The notes beneath the pieces are model-generated. The model ran no database searches and had not been told where the DNA came from. It was given only the letters and a program-made list of their open reading frames with translations. A stretch of DNA of 64,000 bases from Nakamurella endophytica (lineage in GTDB: Bacteria > Actinomycetota > Actinomycetes > Mycobacteriales > Nakamurellaceae): NCBI RefSeq assembly GCF_014646215.1, contig NZ_BMNA01000004.1, forward strand, positions 1 through 64,000, in the 5' to 3' direction. Positions 9,463 through 18,446 of the stretch are shown here, in pieces (positions within the stretch are counted from its first letter, which is position 1; each line of letters opens with the position of its first letter). The position numbers and the translations under genes were made by a program.

Positions 9463-11058
9463 TCAGCCGGTCCGGCGCAACACGGCCAGGAACATGGCGT
9501 CCGTGCCATGGCGGTGCGGCCACAGCTGCACCGTCGGGCCCTCGCCCAGGTCTGGGACGCCGGGCAGCAGCGGCCGGGCGTCGACGAGCTCGAGCCCGGC
9601 CGGGCGCCGGGCCACCACGCCCTCGGTCTCGGACAGGTGCGGCGAGCAGGTGACGTACGCGACGACGCCGCCGGGCCGCACCAGGCGGGCCGCGGAGGAC
9701 AGCAGTTCGCGCTGCAGCCGCACCAGCGGCGCGACGTCGGCCGGGGACCGGCGCCACCGGGCCTCCGGACGGCGGCGCAGCGCGCCGAGCCCGGTGCACG
9801 GCGCGTCCAGCAGCACCCGGTCGAACCCCGCCGCGGGCAGCCCGGGGTCGCGGCCGTCCGCGGTGTGCACGGTCACCGGCAGTCCGGCCGTGGCACGGCG
9901 GACCAGCTCGGCGCGGTGCGGCGCCACCTCCACGGCATCCAGCCGGCCGCCGCGCTCCGCCGCGATCGCCCCCAGCAGGGCCGACTTGCCGCCGGGCCCG
10001 GCGGCCAGGTCCAGCCAGCGCAGGTCCGGCCCGCCGTCAAGGTCTGCGGCGGCGAGGGCCAGGGCCACCAGCTGCGAGCCCTCGTCCTGGACACCGGCCC
10101 GGCCGTCGACGACCGGAGCCATCCGTCCCGGGTCGCCGCCCTCGCCGAGCACGACGCAGGTCGGCGCCCAGCGGCCCGGCGTCCCCCCGGCGAGCCGGGC
10201 CAGCTCGTCGCGGTCGACGCGGCCGGGACGGGCAGCCAGGTGCACGGCGGGACTGAGGTTGTCGGCCGCGAGCGCGAGCTCGAGCTCGGCCGCGGCGGCC
10301 CCGCCGAGCGAGTCGCCCAGCGCGGCGGCGATCCACCGGGGGTGCGCGGTGCGCAGCGCCAGCCGCTCCACGGGATCGGTGCCGGGTGGCGCGAGCAGGT
10401 CGAGCCAGGCGTCCAGGTCGTGGGCGCTCACCCGCCGCAGCACCGCGTTGACGAACCCGGCAGCGGACGGCCGGGCCCCGGCCCGCACCAGGTCGACGGT
10501 GGTGGACAGGGCGGCGTGCGGCGGGACCCGGGTGTGCAGGAGCTGGAAGGCGCCCATCCGCAGGGCGTCCAGGACCGGGCCGTCGAGCTCGTCCGGAGGC
10601 CGGTCGCTGCACCGGGCCAGCACGGCGTCCAGCTGGCCGGCCATCCGGGACGTGCCGTACGCCAGGGCCGTCGCCAGCGCGGCGTCGCGCTGGTCGAGCC
10701 CGGCGTCGGCGATCAGGTCGGGCAGCACCAGGTTGGCGTAGGCGCCGCGGTCGCGGACGGCGGCCAGCAGCGCCAGGACGGTGCGGCGGGCCGGGTCGTC
10801 GACGGGCGGGCGGGACGTCTGCGGGCGGCGGGGTGGACCGGTCCGCCCCGTCGCGCCGTCCGCCCGGCCCGCGCCCCGACCGCCGCGCCCGTCGCCCCGG
10901 CCACCGCCCGCGCCGCGCCGGCCGCCTCGTCCACCGGGTCCGCCGTGCCCACCAGGTCCGCCCTGTCCACCGCCGCCGGGGCCACCCCGGCCGCCCCGGT
11001 CGCCACGGTTACCACGGTCGCCACGGTCGCCGGACGGCGGCACGTGCGCGGGGCTCAC
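9463..11058 (-). CDS. rsmB: 16S rRNA (cytosine-5)-methyltransferase RsmB with Gly/Arg-rich extension
   Basis: RsmB methylates C967-equivalent of 16S rRNA. The 531-residue product has a NusB-like N domain (about 88-230, [19 protein letters not shown]) and a SAM methyltransferase domain ([37 protein letters not shown] with Cys421, and [14 protein letters not shown] with catalytic-type Cys471). Residues 1-86 are an unusual low-complexity segment of [14 protein letters not shown] and GGPGG units. The GTG at 11058 overlaps the fmt TGA (GTGA), so the extension is translated if coupling holds. RGG-like tails often bind RNA; that role here is inference. Confidence 0.94.
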   Translation of the reverse strand: MSPAHVPPSGDRGDRGNRGDRGGRGGPGGGGQGGPGGHGGPGGRGGRRGAGGGRGDGRGGRGAGRADGATGRTGPPRRPQTSRPPVDDPARRTVLALLAAVRDRGAYANLVLPDLIADAGLDQRDAALATALAYGTSRMAGQLDAVLARCSDRPPDELDGPVLDALRMGAFQLLHTRVPPHAALSTTVDLVRAGARPSAAGFVNAVLRRVSAHDLDAWLDLLAPPGTDPVERLALRTAHPRWIAAALGDSLGGAAAAELELALAADNLSPAVHLAARPGRVDRDELARLAGGTPGRWAPTCVVLGEGGDPGRMAPVVDGRAGVQDEGSQLVALALAAADLDGGPDLRWLDLAAGPGGKSALLGAIAAERGGRLDAVEVAPHRAELVRRATAGLPVTVHTADGRDPGLPAAGFDRVLLDAPCTGLGALRRRPEARWRRSPADVAPLVRLQRELLSSAARLVRPGGVVAYVTCSPHLSETEGVVARRPAGLELVDARPLLPGVPDLGEGPTVQLWPHRHGTDAMFLAVLRRTG

Positions 11059-12134
11059 CGGCCACCCGCCGGACCGTCGGTGGGGACGGCACTCGGGGCC
11101 GGCCCGCTGCCGGTCCCGGTGCCGATACCGGTGCCGGTGCCGGTCTCCGCGGCGCTGACGGCGCCAGCGCCGCGGACCGCCGTCGGGTCCGCCGGACCCT
11201 CGTCGTCCCCGCGGCCGAGCACCGTGCCGGGTTCCGGGCGGACACCGCGGGCCCAGTCCGCGGCCGGCATGCTGCGCCGCCCCGGCGCCAGCACGGACCC
11301 CAGCTCCACCGCCGTCGTGCCGGTGCCGGCCAGCACCCGGCGGCGTTCCACCCGCAGCTCGCCCGGCGCCAACCCCGTCACGTCCGTCGGCAGCACCGGG
11401 CCGAGGACCAGCCGGCCCCACGCGGACCCGGTCCAGGCGCCGGGTTCCGGGGTGACCGACCGGACGGCGCGGTCGACGGCGAACGCGGGTTCGGCCCAGC
11501 GCACCCGGGCGTCGGTCAGGGCGATCTTCGGTGCCAGGCTGACGCCGTCGGCCGGTTGCGGGACGGGCCGCGCCGACCCGTCGGCCAGCGCGTCCAGGGT
11601 GGCGACCAGCAGCGCGGCGCCGGAGACGGCCAGCCGGCCGAGCAGGTCGCCGGCGGTGTCCCGGGGCCCGACCGGCTCCGTCACCGTGCCGTAGACAGGG
11701 CCGGTGTCCAGGCCCTCCTCGAGCCGGAAGGTGCTCGCCCCGGTGATCGGGTCACCGGCGCGGACCGCGGCCTGCACCGGGGCGGCGCCGCGCCAGGCCG
11801 GCAGCAACGAGAAGTGCAGGTTGACCCAGCCGTGCCGCGGCACGTCCAGCACCGGGCGCGGCAGGATCGCGCCGTAGGCGACCACCGCCGCGGCGTCCGG
11901 CGCCAACCCGGCCAGCTCGTCGCGGAAGGCGGCGGTGCGGGCGGACGCGGGCTGCAGCAGCGGCAGCCCGGCGTCGGCGGCCACCCGGGCGACCGGCGAC
12001 GGCACGGTGCGGCGGCCCCGGCCGGTGGGCGCGTCGGGACGGGTGACGACGGCGACCACCTCGTGCCCGGACGCCAGCAGTGCCCGCAGCGACGGGACCG
12101 CGGGATCCGGCGTGCCGGCGAAGACGATGCGCAG
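11055..12134 (-). CDS. fmt: Methionyl-tRNA formyltransferase, probable CTG start
   Basis: It formylates the initiator Met-tRNA using 10-formyl-tetrahydrofolate. The product starts [15 protein letters not shown] after the first residue and has catalytic Asn105, His107 ([10 protein letters not shown]) and Asp143 (EEGLDTGPV), then the C-terminal OB-like domain. Homologous proteins begin with the residue that is CTG here (12134-12132). GGGAGG lies five bases upstream, and no ATG, GTG or TTG is close by in frame. Other in-frame starts lie over 100 bp upstream in low-complexity sequence. A tail of about 40 residues with [13 protein letters not shown] repeats exceeds the family length. It overlaps rsmB by 4 nt. 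Confidence 0.93.
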   Translation of the reverse strand: MRIVFAGTPDPAVPSLRALLASGHEVVAVVTRPDAPTGRGRRTVPSPVARVAADAGLPLLQPASARTAAFRDELAGLAPDAAAVVAYGAILPRPVLDVPRHGWVNLHFSLLPAWRGAAPVQAAVRAGDPITGASTFRLEEGLDTGPVYGTVTEPVGPRDTAGDLLGRLAVSGAALLVATLDALADGSARPVPQPADGVSLAPKIALTDARVRWAEPAFAVDRAVRSVTPEPGAWTGSAWGRLVLGPVLPTDVTGLAPGELRVERRRVLAGTGTTAVELGSVLAPGRRSMPAADWARGVRPEPGTVLGRGDDEGPADPTAVRGAGAVSAAETGTGTGIGTGTGSGPAPSAVPTDGPAGGR

Positions 12135-12230
12135 AGCGACCTCCCTGGGATGCCGCAGCAGTCTACGAACCCGCGCGGGTGCCGAGCCGGCGGCGGCCCC
12201 GACGCGCGGGCTCGACCGGGCACCGTCGGA

Positions 12231-12304
12231 CACCGCCGGCCGCCGCCGGCCGCCGCCGGCCGCCGCCGGGCACCGCCGGGCACCGCCGGGCACCGCCGGG
12301 CACC
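12231..12304. repeat. 10-bp tandem repeat upstream of fmt and the acetyltransferase
   Basis: Seven near-perfect decamers run head to tail: first CGCCGCCGGC units, then CACCGCCGGG units. They lie in the divergent gap between fmt and the acetyltransferase gene, about 80 bp before the GTG start of the latter. Slipped-strand variation is likely; an effect on either promoter is not shown. Confidence 0.8.
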
Positions 12305-12384
12305 CCCGCTGTACCCGGCGCCGAGGGATCGTCATCATGTCCGGTGCCCGCGGGGACCGCCCGCCCCCTCGACTGGAGGTCGAC

Positions 12385-12999
12385 GTGACAGCTCAAGCCC
12401 CGGACGGACGCCCGCTGGTCGGCCGGTACGTCCGGCTCGACCGGACGACGCTCGCCGACGCGCCCGCCCTGTTCCAGGCGCTCGACGACGAGCGCGTCTA
12501 CAGCGGCAACTACCTGGGCGGCCCGGCCGGCCGGCCGCGGTCCGCCGAGGACATGGCCGGCGTCGTCGGGGCGGCGCTGTCCAGCCGCGGCCGGACGCCG
12601 TACACGGTGCGGCTGCTGGCCGACAACGACTGGGGCGCCAGAGGTGCCGTCGTCGGCACGACCAGCCTCGGCGACCTGCACCTGGAGGACGAGCGCACCC
12701 ACCTGGGCTGGACGGCGTACACCCCGGACGCCTGGGGGACGTTCGTCAACCCGGAGTGCAAGCTCCTGCTGCTGGGCCACTGCTTCGACGACTGCGGGTT
12801 CGGCCGGGTGAAGATCCAGACGGACTCGGTCAACGCGCGGTCCCGGGCGGCGATCGAGCGGCTGGGTGCGGTGTACGAGGGCACCCTGCGCCGCCACCGC
12901 CGCCGGGCCGACGGCACCTGGCGGGACACCGTCGTCTACTCGGTCCTGGGCACGGAGTGGCCCGGGGTCCGCGACGGCCTGCTGGAACGGCTCGGCTGA
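12385..12999 (+). CDS. GNAT-family N-acetyltransferase
   Basis: The product has 204 residues. RimJ/RimL-type features include an early [39 protein letters not shown] (beta strands 2-4), [39 protein letters not shown] and a final strand DTVVYSVL. This arrangement is typical of acetyl-CoA transferases acting on protein N-termini or small amines; the substrate is unknown. The GTG at 12385 has GGAGG five bases upstream and is preferred. An in-frame ATG at 12337 would add 16 residues. It is the only plus-strand gene inside a long minus-strand run, between fmt and priA, which suggests insertion. Confidence 0.85.
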   Translation: MTAQAPDGRPLVGRYVRLDRTTLADAPALFQALDDERVYSGNYLGGPAGRPRSAEDMAGVVGAALSSRGRTPYTVRLLADNDWGARGAVVGTTSLGDLHLEDERTHLGWTAYTPDAWGTFVNPECKLLLLGHCFDDCGFGRVKIQTDSVNARSRAAIERLGAVYEGTLRRHRRRADGTWRDTVVYSVLGTEWPGVRDGLLERLG

Positions 13000-13024
13000 C
13001 CGCCGGGCCGGGTGGGCGGCCGGG

Positions 13025-15175
13025 TCAGAACAGCGCGTCCGGGTCGACCTGGACCCGCAGGGCCACCGCGTCCCGGCGGGCGGACCGGTCCGCCGCCAGC
13101 GCGGCCAGTGCGGCGGTGAGTCCCTTGCGGTCGGCCTGCGGCACCCGCACCAGCAGCCGCGCCGCGGACGGCTCCGGGGTCCCGCGGACGCGGCCGGGCA
13201 GATCGGCCAGCGGCACCGGGCCGAGCAGCTCGGGCGGCCGGGCGGCGGCGCGGGCGGCCAGCTCCAGCAGCTCGTGGGCGGCGGCCTGCACCGCGGACTC
13301 CGGTCCCTCGACCGACGCCATGGCCACCGCCGGCGGGAAGCCGAGCTCGGCCCGGGCGTCGAGCTCGGCGTCGGCGTGGCCGGCCGGGTCCCAGCGGATC
13401 AACGCCTGCACCGCTGGCAGCGACGTGTCGGCACCGACCACCACCCGGCCGCCGGCGGCGGCGGGGCGGACCAGCGCGGCCGCGCCCATCCACCGGCGCA
13501 GCGCCTCCTCGGCCGCCCGCAGGTCCGGCCGGCCCAGCAGCAGGCCGCCGTCGAGCAGCAGCGCGGCGCCGTAGCCCGCGGGCGCCGCGGGCTCCGTCCC
13601 GGGCGTCGCCACGACCAGCGCCGGCCCGTCGGGCACCACGGGCCGCTCCTCGTCCCCGGACGAGGTGAGCACCGGGACGCCCGGAAACGCTCGGCCGAGT
13701 TCCTCGGCGGTGCGCCGCGCACCGACGGTGGTGGTCCGCAGCCGGTCACCACCGCAGGCGCCGCACACCACGTGGGCGTCGCTGACACCGCACCAGCGGC
13801 AGCTGGGCGGCCGGTCCCGGCCGGAGACGGCCAGCGGCCCGTGGCAGCGGCGGCACCTGCTCGGCCGCAGGCACCGGGCACAGGCCAGCCCCGGCAGGTA
13901 GCCCTGTCGCGGCACCTGCACCAGCGCCGGGGCGCCGGCGTCGAAGGCGCGCCGGGCGGCGTCGAACGCGGCCGGGCTCAGCCGCGCGCGGGCCGCCGCC
14001 GACTCGGCGCCCGCCGCGTACCGGTCACCGGCGGCCTCGATGCGCGGCGCGGCCTCCCGCAGCACGGCGCGCGGGGCCACCACCTCCCTGGCCCAGCCGG
14101 AGCGCACCAGCAGGGCCGCCTCCGCGGTCCTGGCCCAGCCGCCGAGCAGCAACGGCACCCGCTGCAGGGACGAACGGAGCATCAGGACCTCGCGGGCGTG
14201 CGGGTACGGCGCCCTGGGCTCGGCGTAGAGGTCGTCGCCGTCGTCGAAGAGCGCGACCAACCCCAGGTCGGCCACCGGCGCGAAGGCGGCCGCACGGGTG
14301 CCGGCCACCACCCGGACGGCCCCGCGGCGGACCGCCAGGAACCGCCGGTACCGCTCCGGTGGTCCGAGGTCCGCGGACAGCGAGGTGTGGCTCCCGGCGG
14401 GCAACCGCTCCGCCAGCGCGGTTCCCAGCAGCTCGAGGTCGGTCGCGTCCGGGACGAGCAGCAGGGCCCCGCGGCCGGCGGCGTGCGCCGCGGCGGCGGC
14501 GTCGGCGAACCGGGCGGCCCAGTCCTCCCCCGGCAGGGCCTGCCACACGGCGCGCGCGGGACGCCCGACCCGTACCGACGCCAGGAAGGCCGGGCCCGCG
14601 GCGTACCGCGCCCAACCGCCGGGTTCCCGGTCGGCAGTCGGCGCCGCAGCGTCCGAGGTGTCGGGGTCCGGGCCGGGCCGGGCGGACTCGACGCGGGCGT
14701 GCCGGGGCGGGACAGCCAGCCGCAGCACGTCGGCGAGGGTGCCGGCGTACCGGTCCGCGACCGCCCTGGCCAGCGTGCGGATCTCGGGCGCCAGCACCGA
14801 TTCGGCGGACACGACACGCTCGAGGAAGCCGAGCCGGCCGGCGTGGTCGGACCGGTCGGACCGGTCCAGCAGGAAGCCGTCCACCAGCCGGCCCGCGAAC
14901 CGGACCCGCACCCGGGCGCCGGGCACCGCGTCCAGGTCCTGGTCCCGGTCGACCAGGTAGTCGAACGGCCGGTCCAGGTGCGACAGCGACACGTCGACGG
15001 CCACCCGGGCGACGGGCAGGGTGGCCGCGGCCTCCCGCGCCGCCGGCGGGGTCCGCCGCCCGGTGGCCGCGCGCCGCGTCGGGGTGGCCGCTGCCTGCAC
15101 GCTCGCTGCCGGGACGCCCGCTGCCGCGGCGGCGCCCGGGGCGGCGGGCGCGGCGGTGCTGCGGGCGACGGTCAC
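13025..15175 (-). CDS. priA: Primosomal protein N' (PriA), helicase site degenerate
   Basis: PriA restarts stalled replication forks. The 716-residue product has an Ala/Thr-rich N-terminal extension (about 1-50), the DNA-binding domain (VARVAVDVSLSHLDRPFDY and GARVRVRFAGRLVDGFLL), a central helicase-like region and the zinc-binding cluster (ARCLRPSRCRRCHGPL, SCRWCG, CGACGG). I find no Walker A GxGKT and no DEAH-type box. That agrees with the known actinobacterial PriA lineage, which has lost the ATP-binding motifs, so it probably acts as a structural primosome protein. It is followed on the minus strand by fmt after the inserted acetyltransferase. Confidence 0.93.
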   Translation of the reverse strand: MTVARSTAAPAAPGAAAAAGVPAASVQAAATPTRRAATGRRTPPAAREAAATLPVARVAVDVSLSHLDRPFDYLVDRDQDLDAVPGARVRVRFAGRLVDGFLLDRSDRSDHAGRLGFLERVVSAESVLAPEIRTLARAVADRYAGTLADVLRLAVPPRHARVESARPGPDPDTSDAAAPTADREPGGWARYAAGPAFLASVRVGRPARAVWQALPGEDWAARFADAAAAAHAAGRGALLLVPDATDLELLGTALAERLPAGSHTSLSADLGPPERYRRFLAVRRGAVRVVAGTRAAAFAPVADLGLVALFDDGDDLYAEPRAPYPHAREVLMLRSSLQRVPLLLGGWARTAEAALLVRSGWAREVVAPRAVLREAAPRIEAAGDRYAAGAESAAARARLSPAAFDAARRAFDAGAPALVQVPRQGYLPGLACARCLRPSRCRRCHGPLAVSGRDRPPSCRWCGVSDAHVVCGACGGDRLRTTTVGARRTAEELGRAFPGVPVLTSSGDEERPVVPDGPALVVATPGTEPAAPAGYGAALLLDGGLLLGRPDLRAAEEALRRWMGAAALVRPAAAGGRVVVGADTSLPAVQALIRWDPAGHADAELDARAELGFPPAVAMASVEGPESAVQAAAHELLELAARAAARPPELLGPVPLADLPGRVRGTPEPSAARLLVRVPQADRKGLTAALAALAADRSARRDAVALRVQVDPDALF

Positions 15176-15232
15176 CCGTCGTGGATACCAGAGGGCACCG
15201 TCAGTGCCCGGGCGCCGGGGCGCCGGTGCAGG

Positions 15233-16444
15233 TCAGACGCCGATCAGGCTCTTCAGCGCCTCGACCCGGTCGAGCTGCTCCCACGGCAGCTGGACGTCGG
15301 TGCGGCCGAAGTGGCCGTAGGCGGCCGTCGGTCCGTAGATCGGCCGCAGCAGGTCCAGGTCACGGATGATCGCGCCCGGCCGCAGGTCGAAGACCTGGCG
15401 GATGGCGTCGGCGATCTTGTCCGGGTCGACCTGCTCGGTGCCGAAGGTCTCCACGAACAGGCCCACCGGGGCGACGTGGCCGATGGCGTAGGCCACCTGG
15501 ACCTCGATGCGCTCGGCCAGCCCGGCGGCGACGGCGTTCTTGGCGACCCAGCGCATGGCATAGGCCGCCGACCGGTCCACCTTCGACGGGTCCTTGCCGG
15601 AGAAAGCGCCGCCGCCGTGCCGGGCCATCCCGCCGTAGGTGTCCACGATGATCTTGCGGCCGGTCAGGCCGGCGTCGCCCATCGGGCCGCCGATCACGAA
15701 CCGGCCGGTCGGGTTGACCAGCAGGTTGTAGTCGCCGGTGTCCAGCCGGCCGTCCAGCTCGGCCAGCACCGGCTCGACGACCTGCTGCCGCACGTCGACG
15801 GCCAACAGGTTGACCAGGTCGACGTCCTCGGCGTGCTGGCTGGAGACCACCACGGTGTCCAGCCGGACGGCCCGGTCACCGACGTACTCGATGGTCACCT
15901 GGGTCTTGCCGTCCGGACGCAGGTAGGGCACCGCTCCCGCCTTGCGGACCTCGGTGAGCCGGCGGGCCAGCCGGTGGGCCAGCGCGATCGGCAGCGGCAT
16001 CAGCTCGGGGGTGTCCGAGCAGGCGTAGCCGAACATCAGGCCCTGGTCACCGGCGCCCTGGCTGGCCACCGGGTCGTCCGCCGGGGCCTCGACCTCGCCG
16101 GTGCGGGTCTCGTAGCCCACGTCGACGCCCTGGGCGATGTCCGGCGACTGCGCGCCGATCGCCACGTTGACCCCGCAGGACGCACCGTCGAAACCCTTGG
16201 CCGACGAGTCGTAGCCGATGGACAGCACCTTGTCGCGGACGATCTTGGGGATGTCGGCGTAGGCGGACGTGGTGACCTCGCCGGCGACGTGCACCTGACC
16301 CGTGGTGACCATCGTCTCCACCGCGACGCGGCTGGCCGGGTCCTGGCGCAGCAGCTCGTCGAGGATGGAGTCGCTGATCGCGTCGCAGATCTTGTCCGGG
16401 TGTCCCTCGGTGACGGACTCGGAGGTGAACAGGCGGGAAGTCAC
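15233..16444 (-). CDS. metK: S-adenosylmethionine synthetase
   Basis: It makes SAM from methionine and ATP. The 403-residue product is full length and carries [20 protein letters not shown], the ATP-binding [13 protein letters not shown] and the phosphate loop [19 protein letters not shown]. The GTG at 16444 gives the expected [14 protein letters not shown] start. The preceding 224 bp (16445-16668), where many actinobacteria have coaBC, hold no coding frame that I recognise. SAM made here would feed the methyltransferases elsewhere in the window, a general rather than specific link. Confidence 0.98.
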   Translation of the reverse strand: MTSRLFTSESVTEGHPDKICDAISDSILDELLRQDPASRVAVETMVTTGQVHVAGEVTTSAYADIPKIVRDKVLSIGYDSSAKGFDGASCGVNVAIGAQSPDIAQGVDVGYETRTGEVEAPADDPVASQGAGDQGLMFGYACSDTPELMPLPIALAHRLARRLTEVRKAGAVPYLRPDGKTQVTIEYVGDRAVRLDTVVVSSQHAEDVDLVNLLAVDVRQQVVEPVLAELDGRLDTGDYNLLVNPTGRFVIGGPMGDAGLTGRKIIVDTYGGMARHGGGAFSGKDPSKVDRSAAYAMRWVAKNAVAAGLAERIEVQVAYAIGHVAPVGLFVETFGTEQVDPDKIADAIRQVFDLRPGAIIRDLDLLRPIYGPTAAYGHFGRTDVQLPWEQLDRVEALKSLIGV

Positions 16445-16668
16445 GACGGGGGCTCCTAGGGATGTTCAGGTCGTCGGCGGCCGGCCGCTGCCCCACCGCG
16501 CGCCCGCTGAGGGTACGCGGTGGCCAGCGGCGCACCTCGGCGCCACGACGGGACGGGTCCGGACGGCGTCCCGCGCCTCCCGGACCGTGTCCCGGACGGC
16601 AGGGGACGGCGCAGGACGGCACGGGGGCGGCACGGGCGGTCAGCGCCGCGGCGTCCCGCCCGGTGGGC

Positions 16669-17007
16669 TCACTCGCCCTCGGTGTGCTCCAGCAGGCCGG
16701 CGTTGATCTCCCGGAGGGCGATCGACAGCGGCTTCTCCTTCGGCAGCGGGTCGACCAGCGGGCCGACGTACTCGAGCAGGCCCTCGCCGAGCTGGGCGTA
16801 GTAGTCGTTGATCTGGCGGGCGCGCTTGGCGGCGTAGATCGAGAGCCCGTACTTGGAGCTGGTGCGGGCCAGCAGCTCGTCGATCGGCGGGTAGGTGATC
16901 CCGGCGGCGGCGATCTGCGACGGGGTCATGGAGGCCGACGCGGCGGGCAGGTCGGCGGCCGCGGTGGCGTCGGTGCCGCTGACGGCGGCGGGGATGGCTT
17001 CGGTCAC
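16669..17007 (-). CDS. rpoZ: RNA polymerase omega subunit
   Basis: The product has 112 residues. The omega signature is [20 protein letters not shown] and [20 protein letters not shown], followed by the actinobacterial C-terminal [20 protein letters not shown]. Omega helps fold and assemble the beta' subunit. The GTG at 17007 has AGGAGT five bases upstream. The element GGAGTACCCC occurs twice just upstream (once as a perfect palindrome GGGGAGTACCCC near 17031-17042), which may be a chance duplication or a regulatory site. It lies 90 bp downstream of gmk in the same direction. Confidence 0.96.
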   Translation of the reverse strand: MTEAIPAAVSGTDATAAADLPAASASMTPSQIAAAGITYPPIDELLARTSSKYGLSIYAAKRARQINDYYAQLGEGLLEYVGPLVDPLPKEKPLSIALREINAGLLEHTEGE

Positions 17008-17097
17008 GGGGTACTCCTGTTGTCTGGTGGGGTACTCCCCACGGCTGTCGTCCACAGTCCTCCGTACAGCCGGCCCCGTGCGCGCCCGACCGTGCTG

Positions 17098-17823
17098 TCA
17101 GGACGTGGCGGGGGGGCGGCTGCCGTGGCCGCCCGTCGACGCGCCGTCGACGACGGCGGCGTCCGATCCGGCGGCCGGGTGCGGACCAGCCATCAACGAT
17201 ACCAATCCGCGGGCGGCGGCAGGCACGTCCGTGTTCACCACGGTGTGGTCGAACTCCCGCTCGGCGGCGATCTCGTCGCGGGCGGCGGCGAGCCGGGCCT
17301 CCGTCGCGGCCGGATCCTCGGTGCCGCGCCCGGTCAGCCGGCGTTCCAGTTCGGCGAACGAGGGCGGCGCCAGGAACACCAGCACGGCGGCGGCACCCAG
17401 GTCGGGGTGCCGGCGGACCTGCCGGGCGCCCTGCACGTCGATCTCCAGCAGCACGTCCTCGCCGGCGGCCAGCCGCTCCTCGACAGGGCCGCGGGGGGTG
17501 CCGTACCAGTGGCCGGCGAACCGGGCGTACTCGAGCAGGTCGTGCGCCGCGACCATCTCGCGGAACCGGTCCTCGGTGAGGAACAGGTAGTTGACCCCGT
17601 CCCGCTCACCCGGCCGGCGCGACCGCGTGGTCACCGAGACCGAGTACCACAGGCCGGGCAGCTCCCGCCGGAGGTGGGCCAGCACGGTGCTCTTGCCGAC
17701 CCCGGACGGGCCGGAGAGGACGAACAGCCGGCCGCGCCGGCCGTCCGTCTCCGGACAGGCGGCCCGGTCGGCGGGTCCGGGGCCGGGCGGCGCGCCGGCG
17801 TCGGCCCCGGGACTGGGGTTCAC
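17098..17823 (-). CDS. gmk: Guanylate kinase
   Basis: It phosphorylates GMP to GDP. The 241-residue product has the P-loop GPSGVGKST at 38-46, the GMP-binding [50 protein letters not shown] and [16 protein letters not shown]. The core is intact. Extra Pro/Ala-rich residues at the N-terminus (1-30) and a Gly/Ser-rich C-terminus go beyond the usual length. It sits 22 bp downstream of mihF and upstream of rpoZ, the standard actinobacterial trio. Confidence 0.97.
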   Translation of the reverse strand: MNPSPGADAGAPPGPGPADRAACPETDGRRGRLFVLSGPSGVGKSTVLAHLRRELPGLWYSVSVTTRSRRPGERDGVNYLFLTEDRFREMVAAHDLLEYARFAGHWYGTPRGPVEERLAAGEDVLLEIDVQGARQVRRHPDLGAAAVLVFLAPPSFAELERRLTGRGTEDPAATEARLAAARDEIAAEREFDHTVVNTDVPAAARGLVSLMAGPHPAAGSDAAVVDGASTGGHGSRPPATS

Positions 17824-17845
17824 CGGCGGCGCGGTCCCGGCGTCC

Positions 17846-18160
17846 TCAGGACCCGAACTCGGCCAGCAGGGCCTGCCGCTGGCGCTCGCCGAGCCCGCGG
17901 ACGCGGCGGCTCGGCGCGATCTCGAACTGCTCCATCAGCGCCGCGGCGCGGACCTTGCCCACCCCCGGCAGGGACTCGAGCAGCGCCGAGACCTTGAGCT
18001 TGGCCAGCGCCTCGTCCGTCTCCGCGTCGGCCAGGACCTGCTGCAGCGTGGTGCCACCGCGCTTGAGCCGCTCCTTGAGGTCGGCCCGCACCCGGCGCGC
18101 AGCGGCCGCCTTCTCCAGGGCCGCCGCCCGCTGCTCGTCGGTCAACTGGGGCAGTGCCAC
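17846..18160 (-). CDS. mihF: Mycobacterial-type integration host factor mIHF
   Basis: The product has 104 residues. It starts [22 protein letters not shown] and includes the helix [20 protein letters not shown] and the helix-turn-helix-like [20 protein letters not shown] and [14 protein letters not shown]. These are specific to the actinobacterial nucleoid-associated IHF, which is unrelated to E. coli IHF. It bends DNA, supports phage integration and is often essential. The neighbouring gmk-rpoZ is the conserved context. A candidate promoter lies at 18352-18323. Confidence 0.96.
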   Translation of the reverse strand: MALPQLTDEQRAAALEKAAAARRVRADLKERLKRGGTTLQQVLADAETDEALAKLKVSALLESLPGVGKVRAAALMEQFEIAPSRRVRGLGERQRQALLAEFGS

Positions 18161-18322
18161 GTCGGTGCCTCACTTCTCGTCGTATGTCGATGCGCAGTCG
18201 TCGTCGTGCGGCGCTGTTCGGGTACCCGAGCGCCGGCGGGCCAACCGTGCCGCCCGCTGCCGAACCCGCCCCCGCTGCCGGCGCGCGCCGCGCGGGATCC
18301 GGTCGGGGCGGTGGACGTAGCG

Positions 18323-18352
18323 AACCTACCTAGCGCTCCTGCGGGGAGCAAA
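18323..18352 (-). promoter_or_regulatory. Candidate promoter of mihF-gmk-rpoZ
   Basis: On the minus strand TTTGCT (18352-18347) and TAGGTT (18328-18323) are 18 bp apart, a reasonable sigma70-type pair in this GC-rich setting. The predicted start near 18316 would give a leader of about 155 nt to mihF. It is the most AT-rich stretch of the 286-bp gap between accC and mihF. Confidence 0.4.
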
Positions 18353-18446
18353 CACCGACCCGGCTCCGCTGCTGGTCGCCGGCCGCCGCCCCGCCGACCG
18401 TGACCAGCACCGACGGCAGCGGCCGCGGCCGGCACACCGGCTCCGG

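Noticed and set aside
13025..15175. Missing Walker A and DEAH motifs in PriA as a novel inactivation
   Set aside because: Loss of the ATP-binding motifs is already known for actinobacterial PriA, so it is a lineage trait.
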